A stretch of DNA of 64,000 nt from Cytobacillus firmus (lineage in GTDB: Bacteria > Bacillota > Bacilli > Bacillales > Cytobacillaceae), in the NCBI RefSeq assembly GCF_023612095.1, contig NZ_CP086235.1, positions 579,001 through 643,000 on the forward strand. Direction: 5' to 3'. The notes under the pieces are model-generated. The model made no database searches and was not told the origin of the DNA. It saw only the letters and a program-made list of their open reading frames with translations. A program made the translations under genes and the position numbers. How positions within the stretch are numbered: the stretch's first letter is position 1; each line of letters starts with the position of its first letter. This document shows, one piece after another, positions 55,814-64,000 of this stretch.

Positions 55814-56389
55814 ATGAAGCAGCTTGACATCTTTATGGCTTTTTTTAGAGTAGGCATCCTCGGTTATGGCGGAGGCCCGTCGTCGATTCCGCTTGTCCAT
55901 AAAGAGGTTGTTGATAAATATAAATGGATGGATACGGATGAATTCGGCGATGTGCTGGCTCTCGGGAACGCACTCCCAGGCCCGATTGCCACAAAAATGG
56001 CCGGCTATATCGGCTATCGTGTTGGCGGATTTCTTGGCATGGTCACTGCACTTGCAGCAACAATGGTACCAACAATTGTCCTTATGATTATTCTTCTTAC
56101 CGCATTAAATACATTCAAAGACCAGCCATGGGTAGCAGGCATGACAAAGGCAGTCGTTCCAGTTGTGGCTGTGATGCTGGCAAAACTTACTTGGGATTTT
56201 GTTAAAAAGTCCTCGAAATCATCTCTGGGATGGGGCTGGACACTCCTTTTTGTAGGCGTAAGCTTAGTTCTTCTTGAATTCGTTAATATTCATCCTGCGA
56301 TTATCATTTTTGTTTTGCTGACAGCGGCTCTCCTGAAAAATGATAAAGCGGATAAAAATGAAGCAAAAAAGGAGAGGAATCTCGCATGA
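55814..56389 (+). CDS. Chromate transporter, first half
   Basis: One of two short CHR-family proteins, 191 residues, with about five hydrophobic segments: FRVGILGYGGGPSSIPLVHKEVV and GNALPGPIATKMAGYIGYRVGGFLG. Short-chain CHR proteins work as heterodimers encoded in tandem. It overlaps the second half by 4 bases. Shine-Dalgarno agaggtggagg. Chromate or sulfate-like anion export is known for the family; the true substrate here is not shown. Confidence 0.9.
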   Translation: MKQLDIFMAFFRVGILGYGGGPSSIPLVHKEVVDKYKWMDTDEFGDVLALGNALPGPIATKMAGYIGYRVGGFLGMVTALAATMVPTIVLMIILLTALNTFKDQPWVAGMTKAVVPVVAVMLAKLTWDFVKKSSKSSLGWGWTLLFVGVSLVLLEFVNIHPAIIIFVLLTAALLKNDKADKNEAKKERNLA

Positions 56390-56916
56390 TTTACGTTCAG
56401 ATCTTCTTGGCATTCTTCATTCCGGGGATTCTCGGATACGGCGGGGGACCGGCATCCATTCCGCTGGTTGAGAATGAAGTGGTCGACAATTATGAATGGC
56501 TCACCACAAATGAATTCAGTGAAATGCTGGCAATGGCTAATGCACTGCCCGGTCCGATTGCCACAAAAATGGCCGGTTATATCGGATATGAACAGGGAGG
56601 AATCCTCGGGGCCATCGTGGGGGTATTCGCCACTGTAGCTCCATCCCTGGTCCTGATGATTACCCTGCTCGGACTTCTGATGAAATATAAGGAATCGCCG
56701 CGCGTCAAACGAATGACTACTTATATCCGGCCGGTTATCGCTGTTCTGCTTGGTATCATGACGTACGATTTCTTATTTTCAGCATATGAAGGTGCCGGCA
56801 TCTGGCAGACACTTTTCATCGGACTGCTTAGCTTCTTCCTCATGGAAAGGCTTAAAGTCCATCCGGCTTATGTGATCGCCGGAGCGCTTGTATACGGAGG
56901 ACTTGTTTTAGGATAG
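56386..56916 (+). CDS. Chromate transporter, second half
   Basis: Partner of the preceding protein, 176 residues: FLAFFIPGILGYGGGPASIPLVENEVVDNYEWL and ANALPGPIATKMAGYIGYEQGGILGAIVG. Same motif set, opposite expected topology. ATG overlaps the end of the first half; the DUF1028 gene follows 14 bases later. Confidence 0.9.
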   Translation: MIYVQIFLAFFIPGILGYGGGPASIPLVENEVVDNYEWLTTNEFSEMLAMANALPGPIATKMAGYIGYEQGGILGAIVGVFATVAPSLVLMITLLGLLMKYKESPRVKRMTTYIRPVIAVLLGIMTYDFLFSAYEGAGIWQTLFIGLLSFFLMERLKVHPAYVIAGALVYGGLVLG

Positions 56917-56930
56917 GGGGAGGGTTTTTT

Positions 56931-57770
56931 ATGACATTTTCCATCGTGGGATACGATCCGAAGGAAAAAGAATGGGGAATTGCGGTTCAATCGAAATTTC
57001 TTGGAGTCGGTGCAGTAGTGCCTTTTGCAAAAGCAGGTATTGGAGCGGTTGCGACTCAGTCATACGCCAATACTTCATATGGACCGCGTGCGTTGCAAAT
57101 GATGGAAGAGGGGAAAACTGCCGAGGAAACACTTGAAATCATTACTAAAGATGATCCTGAAAAAGAGCTCCGCCAGGTCGGACTGCTGGATAGCATGGGA
57201 AATCCGGCAACGTTCACAGGAGAAGGCTGCTATAATTGGGCTGGAGGCATGATAGGTCCTCACTTTGCCGCGCAGGGCAATATCCTTGTGGATGAAAAAA
57301 CGGTTGAGGCAATGGGCCAGACGTTTATCTCAACAGACGGCACTCTGGCTGAGCGCCTGCTCGCCGCCTTGAATTCAGGCCAGGCAGCCGGCGGTGACAG
57401 CCGCGGCCAGCAATCCGCAGCCCTTCTTGTTGTGAAAGAAGCTGGCGGATACGGAGGATTTAACGACCGCTACATAGACTTAAGGGTCGACGACCATTCC
57501 GAGCCGATTACCGAGCTGATTCGGATTTATCATCTGCAGCAGCTCTATTTTGCACCGTCAAAGGCTGAACGGATTACGGCCATTGAAGGTGAGATAAAAG
57601 AGGAACTTGTTCGCGAATTAACTCGGCTCGATTATTTAAAGGCTGGTCAGGGTGATGAACAGCTATTGAAAGCATTGACTGCCTTTATTCATACCGAAAA
57701 CTTCGAAGTCCGCGAGCAGGAAGCGGGGAAGATTGACTTGGATGTTTTGGTGTATATGAAAAAACTTTGA
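56931..57770 (+). CDS. DUF1028 family protein (Ntn-hydrolase-like)
   Basis: A 279-residue DUF1028 protein: MTFSIVGYDPKEKEWGIAVQSKFLGVGAVVPFAKAGIGAVATQSYAN, LLDSMGNPATFTGEGCYNWAGG, and AAGGDSRGQQSAALLVV. The family belongs to the Ntn-hydrolase superfamily; its substrate is not known to me. A C-terminal helical extension of 80 residues follows. It forms an operon with the split chromate transporter, after a second Ntn-hydrolase (ggt). Confidence 0.87.
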   Translation: MTFSIVGYDPKEKEWGIAVQSKFLGVGAVVPFAKAGIGAVATQSYANTSYGPRALQMMEEGKTAEETLEIITKDDPEKELRQVGLLDSMGNPATFTGEGCYNWAGGMIGPHFAAQGNILVDEKTVEAMGQTFISTDGTLAERLLAALNSGQAAGGDSRGQQSAALLVVKEAGGYGGFNDRYIDLRVDDHSEPITELIRIYHLQQLYFAPSKAERITAIEGEIKEELVRELTRLDYLKAGQGDEQLLKALTAFIHTENFEVREQEAGKIDLDVLVYMKKL

Positions 57771-57796
57771 AACGGAGAGGGAGCTCTTCGTTTTTT
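57770..57796 (+). terminator. Terminator after DUF1028 gene
   Basis: Stem aaacggagag / ctcttcgttt with one wobble, tetraloop ggag, then a T run; it starts at the stop codon. Confidence 0.8.
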
Positions 57797-57930
57797 CTTT
57801 GGGTTCAGATTAGCTGGAATTTAAGCTTCCTTAACCTGCCAAATGTTAAAATCCTCTTGATTAATGCCTAAACGGCTGATAAATGTTAGGATAGTATAGT
57901 TAAACGAATTTGGTAGGAGAGATTTAGAAG

Positions 57931-58986
57931 ATGTCAACAGTAAAAGTAAGCAGAAACGAACCGTGCCCATGCGGGAGCGGAAAAAAATATAAAAAATGCT
58001 GCGGCAGCAGGGATGCCGTTTCGATTAAGGATGTATTGAATCACGAAGTTATTGAGCTTCAAAAGGAAGCAAGGGTCTTTGCACTTACTCATTTTGCGGA
58101 AGACATGAAAGAGGATTTCAAGGACCTTCTGGATATACTTGAAGACATTGAACCGCAGGAAAAAGAGTTTTATGAATTTGTGCACTCTTTCTGGTACGTT
58201 CTTTTTGGAACGTTGGAAGATATGGACTCCATCATGGATGAGTTCATTCATTCTAAGCTGCCAGCCGTCACGCGCCCCCGCTTAAAAAACATTTTGAAAT
58301 CGTGGGAGGACAGTAAAGCTGCAGCTGGAAAATTAATTGAAGTGACTGAAGACAAAGCAGTTATCGAGGATTGTCTGACCGGGAAGGTTTACAATGTCTC
58401 TATATTTGGTGATATGGACGTTAAGGAAGGGAACTTTGCCTTTGCTATGCTGCTTCCTTATGGAGAAGAGTATGTGGCATTTCCTGCTATATTTGACCTG
58501 CCGGGAGAGAACTCTGCGCAGTTTGCAGACTACATCCAGTATTCCTTCGAAGAATCTGGATATGAGAATCCGGAAGAATACTTGGCTGAATTCCTCATTG
58601 ACCTTATGAATGACACGCCAAAATCATCAGTTGGTCCAAATATGGACAATTTCGATTGGCCTACCAAGGGTGCAGAACAGGTTGCTGAAATGTTCCGGGA
58701 CGACATGATTAAAGCTGATGAAGAGCCATGGCTGATCGGCATGGGAATTTCACTTTGGATGGAGTACCTCAAGAAAACCGGCAAACAGGTTAAAAAGCCT
58801 GATAACTATGTTGCGGGCCTTCGATACCTTGTTAGCACCATAGCTCCTGTAAAGGAAAATCTCACTCAGAAAGAATTCGGAGAGTTATACGGCATCAATG
58901 CCAACCGGGTTTCCAATTATTATGGCGAGATTTACGACGCAGTAGAGAAAACCATTATAGAACTGATAGAATCGTCGAATTCGTAA
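57931..58986 (+). CDS. SEC-C motif protein
   Basis: A 351-residue protein whose N-terminus is a SEC-C zinc motif ([20 protein letters not shown]), nearly the same as the SecA tail encoded 3 kb downstream. The rest is acidic and helical and not recognised; the last 50 residues ([28 protein letters not shown]) look like a helix-turn-helix. No signal peptide. Monocistronic, with good Shine-Dalgarno (taggagag) and a terminator. Confidence 0.85.
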   Translation: MSTVKVSRNEPCPCGSGKKYKKCCGSRDAVSIKDVLNHEVIELQKEARVFALTHFAEDMKEDFKDLLDILEDIEPQEKEFYEFVHSFWYVLFGTLEDMDSIMDEFIHSKLPAVTRPRLKNILKSWEDSKAAAGKLIEVTEDKAVIEDCLTGKVYNVSIFGDMDVKEGNFAFAMLLPYGEEYVAFPAIFDLPGENSAQFADYIQYSFEESGYENPEEYLAEFLIDLMNDTPKSSVGPNMDNFDWPTKGAEQVAEMFRDDMIKADEEPWLIGMGISLWMEYLKKTGKQVKKPDNYVAGLRYLVSTIAPVKENLTQKEFGELYGINANRVSNYYGEIYDAVEKTIIELIESSNS

Positions 58987-58990
58987 AATG

Positions 58991-59016
58991 GAGAGCATCG
59001 CTGCTCTCTGTTTTTA
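58991..59016 (+). terminator. Terminator after SEC-C gene
   Basis: Perfect seven-pair stem gagagca / tgctctc, loop tcgc, then T5. Confidence 0.8.
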
Positions 59017-59123
59017 TTTATAAACCCAAACTCAAACCCCCATAATAAGCCACCCAGCCGCCGAACCGAAACCAACACCCCTATCATCAAACTAACGCCC
59101 TCGATTAACCCCAAATGCGGCAT
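59001..59123 (-). CDS. Possible micro-protein upstream of secA (doubtful)
   Basis: A short hydrophobic ORF on the minus strand (MPHLGLIEGVSLMIGVLV...) has a very strong Shine-Dalgarno, aagggggtga, eight bases before its ATG. In the present frame it continues into the terminator and the end of the SEC-C gene (to 58932). With one extra G near 59070 it would instead end early as GFGSAAGWLIMGV, a plausible small membrane peptide. Not recognised; the 59017-59303 gap holds nothing else clear. The end given is approximate. Confidence 0.25.
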
Positions 59124-59303
59124 AAGTTGTCACCCCCTTCCCAAAGTGGTAATATTAATAAGAAATAATGTGAATTTTCATAGGAGGATTCTGCCGGGAA
59201 ATAGCGAATCTATTACTACCTGTGCAATGATATTAACTATGAAATCAGATATGTCCAGCCCTGAATAAAGAGCTGTTATATCCAACATAAAGGAGCGTTT
59301 TTA

Positions 59304-61816
59304 ATGCTTGGGATTTTAAATAAAGTGTTTGATCAAAATAAACGCGAACTAAAACGCCTTACCAAAATGGCAGAAGAAATCGATGCTCTTGCATCTGATA
59401 TGGAAAAATTATCGGACGAGCAGCTGCGCGAGAAAACGGAAGAATTCAAAGCCCGCTATCAAAAGGGCGAAACTGTTGATAATCTTCTGACTGAAGCCTT
59501 TGCGGTTGTCCGTGAAGCAGCGAAGCGCGTTCTTGGTTTATACCCATATCCGGTTCAGTTAATGGGGGGATTTCCCTTCATGACGGAAACATTTCCGAGA
59601 TGAAAACGGGTGAAGGTAAAACTCTGACTGCAACTATGCCGGTTTACCTTAATGCCTTAACTGGAAAAGGCGTGCACGTTGTAACGGTCAACGAATACCT
59701 CGCAAGCCGTGACGCCACTGAAATGGGTCAGCTCTACGAATTCCTTGGCCTGACTGTTGGCCTTAACTTAAACGGACTTTCCAAAGAAGAAAAGCAGGCT
59801 GCCTATGCGGCTGATATCACATATAGCACAAACAATGAGCTTGGGTTTGATTACCTTCGCGATAACATGGTTCTTTACAAAGAGCAGAAGGTTCAGCGTC
59901 CTCTTCACTATGCCGTAATCGATGAAGTTGACTCCATCCTTATTGACGAAGCGCGTACACCGCTGATCATTTCCGGCTCAGCTCAAAAGTCTACACAGCT
60001 TTATATTCAGGCCAATGCGTTTGTCAGCCGCCTGAAAAAAGATGAAGATTTTACGTTTGATGAAAAAACAAAAGGCGTGCAGCTGACTGAAGAAGGGATG
60101 ACGAAAGCAGAGAAGGCTTTTGGAATCGATAACCTTTTCGACATTTCCCATGTTGCACTTAACCACCATATTACACAGGCACTAAAGGCAAATTCCAGCA
60201 TGCACCTGGATGTTGATTATGTCGTTCAGGACGATGAGATCGTCATCGTTGACCAATTTACAGGCCGTCTGATGAAGGGCCGCCGTTACAGTGATGGGCT
60301 TCACCAGGCTATCGAAGCGAAGGAAGGGCTTGAAATCCAGAACGAAAGCATGACCCTTGCAACGATTACATTCCAGAACTATTTCCGTATGTACGAAAAG
60401 CTTGCCGGTATGACTGGTACGGCGAAAACGGAAGAAGAGGAATTCCGCAATATCTACAATATGAACGTTGTGGTGATTCCGACAAACCGTCCGATCGCCC
60501 GTGATGACAGAGCAGATTTGATTTATGCCACAATGGATGGCAAATTCCGTGCGGTCGTAGAAGATATCGCCGAGCGCCATAAAAAAGGACAGCCTGTACT
60601 CGTTGGTACAGTGGCGATCGAAACATCTGAAATCATCTCTAAATACCTGAGCAAAAAAGGTGTTCCGCATAACGTCCTAAATGCGAAGAACCACGGCCGT
60701 GAAGCGGAAATCATCCTTGATGCCGGTAAGCAGGGTGCTGTAACGATTGCCACGAACATGGCAGGTCGCGGTACGGATATCAAGCTAGGTGAAGGTGTAA
60801 AGGAAATTGGCGGTCTTTGCGTTATTGGTACAGAGCGTCATGAAAGCAGACGTATTGATAACCAGCTCCGCGGACGTTCCGGACGTCAGGGAGACCCTGG
60901 TGTCACGCAATTCTACCTTTCCATGGAAGATGAATTGATGCGCCGTTTCGGTTCTGACAATATGAAATCGATGATGGAACGTCTTGGAATGGATGACACT
61001 CAGCCAATCCAGAGTAAAATGGTTTCAAGAGCCGTTGAATCTGCGCAAAAACGCGTTGAGGGCAATAACTTCGATGCCCGTAAGCAGCTTCTTTCTTACG
61101 ACGATGTTCTTCGCCAGCAGCGTGAGATTCTTTATGGTCAGCGAAACGAAGTTCTAGAGTCTGAGAACTTGAGAGAGATCGTTGAAAAAATGATCATGAC
61201 CAGCATCCAGCGCAATGTGGAAGGATATGCACCTGGACATGAAGATGAGGAAAACTGGAACCTGCAGGGTATCATTGACTATGTTAATGGGAACCTTCTG
61301 AATGAAGGCGACCTTACTGTAAATGACATCCGCGGCAAGGATACGGAGGAAATCGCCGAAACCATTTTTGCCAAGGTTAAAGAACGCTATAATGAAAAAG
61401 AAGAAATGCTTAGCCCTGAGCAAATGCGTGAATTTGAGAAAGTTATCGTGCTTCGTGCCGTTGACTCCAAGTGGATGGATCACATCGACGCAATGGATCA
61501 GCTTCGCCAGGGAATCCATCTGCGTGCGTATGGCCAGACCGATCCACTCCGTGAGTATCAGGGAGAAGGCTTTGCGATGTTTGAAAACATGATTGCTTCC
61601 ATCGAAGAAGATGTGGCTAAATACATCATGAAAGCCGAAATCCGCAACAACCTCGAGCGCGAGGAAGTGGCCAAAGGCCAGGCCGTCAACCCGAAAGAAG
61701 ACGGTGAAAAGGTTAAGAAAAAACCTGTCGTCAAGCAGATGGACGTCGGACGCAACGACCAATGCATCTGCGGCAGCGGCAAGAAATATAAAAACTGCTG
61801 TGGTGCAGAGAAATAA
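59304..61816 (+). CDS. secA: Preprotein translocase ATPase SecA (frameshifted in this sequence)
   Basis: Motor ATPase of the Sec pathway, essential in all bacteria. Corrected length 837 residues, against 841 in B. subtilis. The first frame ends at 59603 after VQLMGG; the second is in register from about 59575 ([43 protein letters not shown]). One base is missing in gggggatttccc (59565-59576), where GGVALHDG-type sequence is expected. Walker [41 protein letters not shown] and the C-terminal SEC-C motif ([14 protein letters not shown]) are intact. Breakage is almost certainly an assembly error. aaaggagcg precedes the ATG. Confidence 0.93.
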
Positions 61817-61822
61817 AAAGAG

Positions 61823-61853
61823 AGCCGGCAACAGCTTTGCCGGCTTCTCTCTT
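61823..61853 (+). terminator. Terminator after secA
   Basis: Stem gccggcaa / ttgccggc with a five-base loop and the tail ttctctcttt. Confidence 0.75.
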
Positions 61854-61940
61854 TGGAAAAAGCTTGTAGGCATATGCTGATATAGGCTTTTACAGATAAT
61901 CACCCTATAATGGGTAAAAATAATTTTCGAGGTGACCAAA

Positions 61941-63054
61941 ATGGAATTAGCAGATATTCGCAATGAACTTGAAAAAACAGCTAAGATTTTAGCGGACTTT
62001 AGGGGGTCTCTTTGACTTAGAAAACAAAGAGGCACGCATCGCTGAGCTTGACGATGTCATGCTGCAGCCTGGATTCTGGGATGACCAGCAGGCAGCACAG
62101 GTTGTAATCAGCGAATCAAACTCACTAAAAGACCAGGTAGTTGAATTCCACGATTTATACGAAGTATTTGAGAATCTGGAATTAACTTATGAACTCGTAA
62201 AAGAAGAGAGCGACGCAGAATTGCAGGCCGATCTAGAGGAAGAGCTTAAGGACCTGGTAAAGCGTCTGAACGACTTTGAGCTTCAGCTTCTTTTAAGCGA
62301 AGAATATGATAAAAACAATGCCATTCTTGAACTGCATCCGGGTGCAGGCGGAACTGAATCACAGGACTGGGGCAGTATGCTGCTTCGCATGTACACACGC
62401 TGGGCTGAAAAGAAAGGCTTCAAGGTGGAAACGCTTGATTACCTGCCGGGAGATGAAGCGGGGATCAAGAGTGTTACGCTTAGCATCAAGGGACATAATG
62501 CTTATGGATACTTGAAAGCAGAAAAAGGCGTGCACCGCCTTGTCAGGATCTCACCATTTGATTCATCAGGACGCCGCCATACTTCATTCGTTTCCTGTGA
62601 AGTGATGCCGGAATTCAATGATGAAATTGAAATTGATATCCGTACCGAAGATCTCAAAATCGACACATACCGTGCAAGCGGCGCCGGCGGTCAGCATATC
62701 AACACAACTGACTCTGCTGTCCGTATCACCCACTTGCCGACAAATGTCGTGGTAACCTGCCAGACAGAGCGTTCCCAGATCAAAAACCGCGAACATGCCA
62801 TGAAAATGCTTAAAGCCAAGCTCTACCAGAAGAAAATCGAGGAGCAGGAAGCTGAATTGGCTGAAATCCGCGGTGAGCAAAAAGATATCGGCTGGGGAAG
62901 CCAGATCCGTTCCTATGTTTTCCACCCGTATTCAATGGTGAAAGACCACCGCACCAACACGGAGTCAGGTAATGTCCAGGGAGTTATGGACGGAGACCTG
63001 GATACGTTTATTAACGCATACTTGCGGTCAAAATTGATTTTGCCTCAGGATTAA
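61941..63054 (+). CDS. prfB: Peptide chain release factor 2 with programmed +1 frameshift
   Basis: RF2 recognises UGA and UAA and is autoregulated. The first 24 codons from ATG 61941 lead to an in-frame TGA at 62013-62015, in the canonical shift site: agggggt, tct, ctt, tga, c. The internal Shine-Dalgarno (aggggg, 62001-62006) lies just before CTT TGA. A +1 shift to GAC (62014) joins the long frame. Seen downstream: the GGQ motif in [25 protein letters not shown], and [18 protein letters not shown]. Unlike the other frame breaks in this window, this one is genuine. Confidence 0.97.
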
Positions 63055-63070
63055 TATTAGGAGATAAGAA

Positions 63071-63107
63071 GCCAATGCCGGCAGAGAGACCGGCATTGGC
63101 TTTTTTG
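63071..63107 (+). terminator. Terminator after prfB
   Basis: Perfect eleven-pair stem gccaatgccgg / ccggcattggc, eight-base loop, six T. Confidence 0.9.
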
Positions 63108-63310
63108 TGCAGAATCAAAATATAAAATCTCTACATCCTGCCTCCCCGGTCTCCAGCCTGATAAAAAATGCAGAAAAATTTTTACTGAAAATGTTTTGTC
63201 AGCATATCATTAAATCCTTTCCCCCTTTAATACTTCATAGCATCATAAACTCCAATCATTTTATTGAAATAGTTTAAATTTCACGACCATTTTTGAATAT
63301 AAAAAATAGT

Positions 63311-63340
63311 TTGACAAATAAAATAAGCTGACGTTAAAAT
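63311..63340 (+). promoter_or_regulatory. SigA-type promoter of the TRAP solute-binding gene
   Basis: TTGACA at 63311-63316, 18 bases, then taaaat at 63335-63340. It leaves a leader of about 185 bases containing a cre site and a hairpin. Confidence 0.6.
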
Positions 63341-63432
63341 ACAAATATGTTCACGAATACAGAACTGAGTTTTATAATGTAAAACAAAATGATTTGAAGG
63401 AGTGATAAACTTAAAAATATTTAATGGTTTTT

Positions 63433-63446
63433 TGAAAGCGTTTTTA
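63433..63446 (+). promoter_or_regulatory. CcpA cre site
   Basis: tgaaagcgttttta matches the cre consensus TGWAARCGYTWWCA at 13 of 14 positions. It lies downstream of the promoter, a roadblock position that implies catabolite repression of the transporter. Confidence 0.65.
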
Positions 63447-63473
63447 TAAATTAAATATGTTTTTTGAACTTCC

Positions 63474-63510
63474 AATGATAGCGCAAACATAGAGTCACTA
63501 TCATTTTTAA
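63474..63510 (+). promoter_or_regulatory. Leader hairpin with T run before the TRAP gene
   Basis: Eight-pair inverted repeat aatgatag / ctatcatt with a sixteen-base loop, followed by T5, about 22 bases before the ATG. It has the form of an attenuator or terminator in the leader. Confidence 0.45.
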
Positions 63511-63531
63511 AAATATTGAGGGGGAAGATTG

Positions 63532-64000
63532 ATGAAGAAATTGTCTATTTTATTTTTGAGCATTCTTATGTTCAGTACGATGGTGTTGGCAGCATGCGGA
63601 GGTGGATCAAACTCAACCGGCGCTTCTGAAAAAGGATCCGATAGTGCCAGCGGAGAAGGGGGCAAGCGGACAATCAAAGTGAGTATTGGGGTCAATGACA
63701 AGCATCCGGAATATGAGGCATCCTTGAAATTTAAAGAGCTGGTTGAAGCAGAGTCAGATGATTTAACAGTGGAAGTCTATCATTCCGGCCAGATTGCCGA
63801 TGACCGTTCAGCAATTGAAATGCTTCAGTTCGGTACGCTTGATGTGACCATTCCATCTACTTCACCGCTTGTAAACTTTATACCGGCGTATGGTGTTTTC
63901 GACCTTCCATTCACGGTCCCAAATGAAGAAGTGGCAGATAAGGTTTTGGATGGTCCTTTTGGAGATAAGATGCTTGAAATGGTTGATCAGCAGGGATTAG
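63532..64000 (+). CDS. dctP: TRAP transporter solute-binding lipoprotein DctP (3' end outside window)
   Basis: The N-terminal 156 residues of a DctP-type receptor. Signal peptide and lipobox: MKKLSILFLSILMFSTMV, LAAC at about residues 20-23, then a Ser/Gly linker. The mature part has IKVSIGVNDKHPEYEASLKFKELVEAESDDLTVEVYHSGQIADDRSAIEMLQFGTLDVTIPSTS, typical of TRAP receptors for C4-dicarboxylates or sugar acids. The strong gagggggaa site is spaced for ATG 63532. The membrane subunits would be expected just beyond the window. Confidence 0.92.
   Translation, partial: MKKLSILFLSILMFSTMVLAACGGGSNSTGASEKGSDSASGEGGKRTIKVSIGVNDKHPEYEASLKFKELVEAESDDLTVEVYHSGQIADDRSAIEMLQFGTLDVTIPSTSPLVNFIPAYGVFDLPFTVPNEEVADKVLDGPFGDKMLEMVDQQGL

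Noticed and set aside
59560..59605. Programmed frameshift in secA
   Set aside because: No slippery heptamer or stimulatory site is seen, and recoding of secA is not known; a missing base is simpler.
60182..62035. Long minus-strand frames across secA and the start of prfB
   Set aside because: Shadows of the secA coding strand; they span the secA-prfB terminator and have no ribosome site or known motif.
1..64000. tRNA and rRNA genes
   Set aside because: No cloverleaf pattern with CCA-like end or rRNA-like stretch was noticed on either strand.

Overview
The window comes from a Bacillaceae genome, most like the Bacillus/Cytobacillus group. The order yvyF ... flgM-flgN-flgK-flgL-yviE-fliW-csrA-hag ... 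flaG-fliD-fliS-fliT-hpf ... secA-prfB is the late flagellar region of Bacillus, but here three large blocks are inserted into it. Sequence motifs typical of the group are present: SigD promoters (TAAA-N14/15-GCCGATAT), a SigB-like promoter before hpf, two Spo0A boxes, a CcpA cre site, a yybP-ykoY manganese riboswitch, and many GC-hairpin/T-run terminators.

Layout. (1) 1-2285: the end of a PAS-GGDEF-EAL-PilZ cyclic-di-GMP protein, then yvyF. (2) 2427-9729: an accessory flagellar module lying between yvyF and flgM. It has its own SigD-like promoter and a terminator on each side. It encodes a giant FliK-like protein with 288-bp tandem repeats, a YlqH-type FlhB-C-like switch protein, a second FliS, a second flagellin and a YaaR-family protein. 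(3) 9914-16509: flgM to hag. (4) 16666-43876: a large flagellin glycosylation island. It contains a complete pseudaminic acid route (PseB at its start; PseH, F, G, I, C at its end), a Maf flagellin glycosyltransferase, a GDP-fucose route (ManC, Gmd, Fcl), four further glycosyltransferases, an FkbM methyltransferase fusion, a CDP-alcohol phosphotransferase with a TagD-like cytidylyltransferase, and an acyl cassette (ACP, FabG-like, AMP ligase, LuxE-like, LuxC-like). (5) 43996-48064: flaG, fliD, fliS, fliT, yjfB, hpf. (6) 48127-48237: six phased CTATTTGC repeats. (7) 48281-52475, minus strand: a chemoreceptor paired with a BMP-family lipoprotein under a SigD promoter, a DUF1232 protein, a short Spo0M-like protein, an Mn riboswitch and an FbpB-like micro-protein. 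(8) 52905-58986: an HD-GYP protein, gamma-glutamyltransferase, split chromate transporter, DUF1028 protein and SEC-C protein. (9) 59304-63054: secA and prfB (with its programmed +1 frameshift). (10) from 63532: a TRAP-type solute-binding lipoprotein cut by the window end.

Four otherwise well-conserved genes (the FliK-like gene, one glycosyltransferase, ggt and the essential secA) are each broken by one missing base, three of them at homopolymer runs. This points to base-calling errors in the assembly rather than four real mutations, and corrected lengths are given. The most interesting biology is the accessory flagellin/FliK/FlhB-C/FliS module and, in the glycan island, the combination of a Lux-like acyl cassette, CDP-alcohol chemistry and a Rossmann module shared by four proteins.
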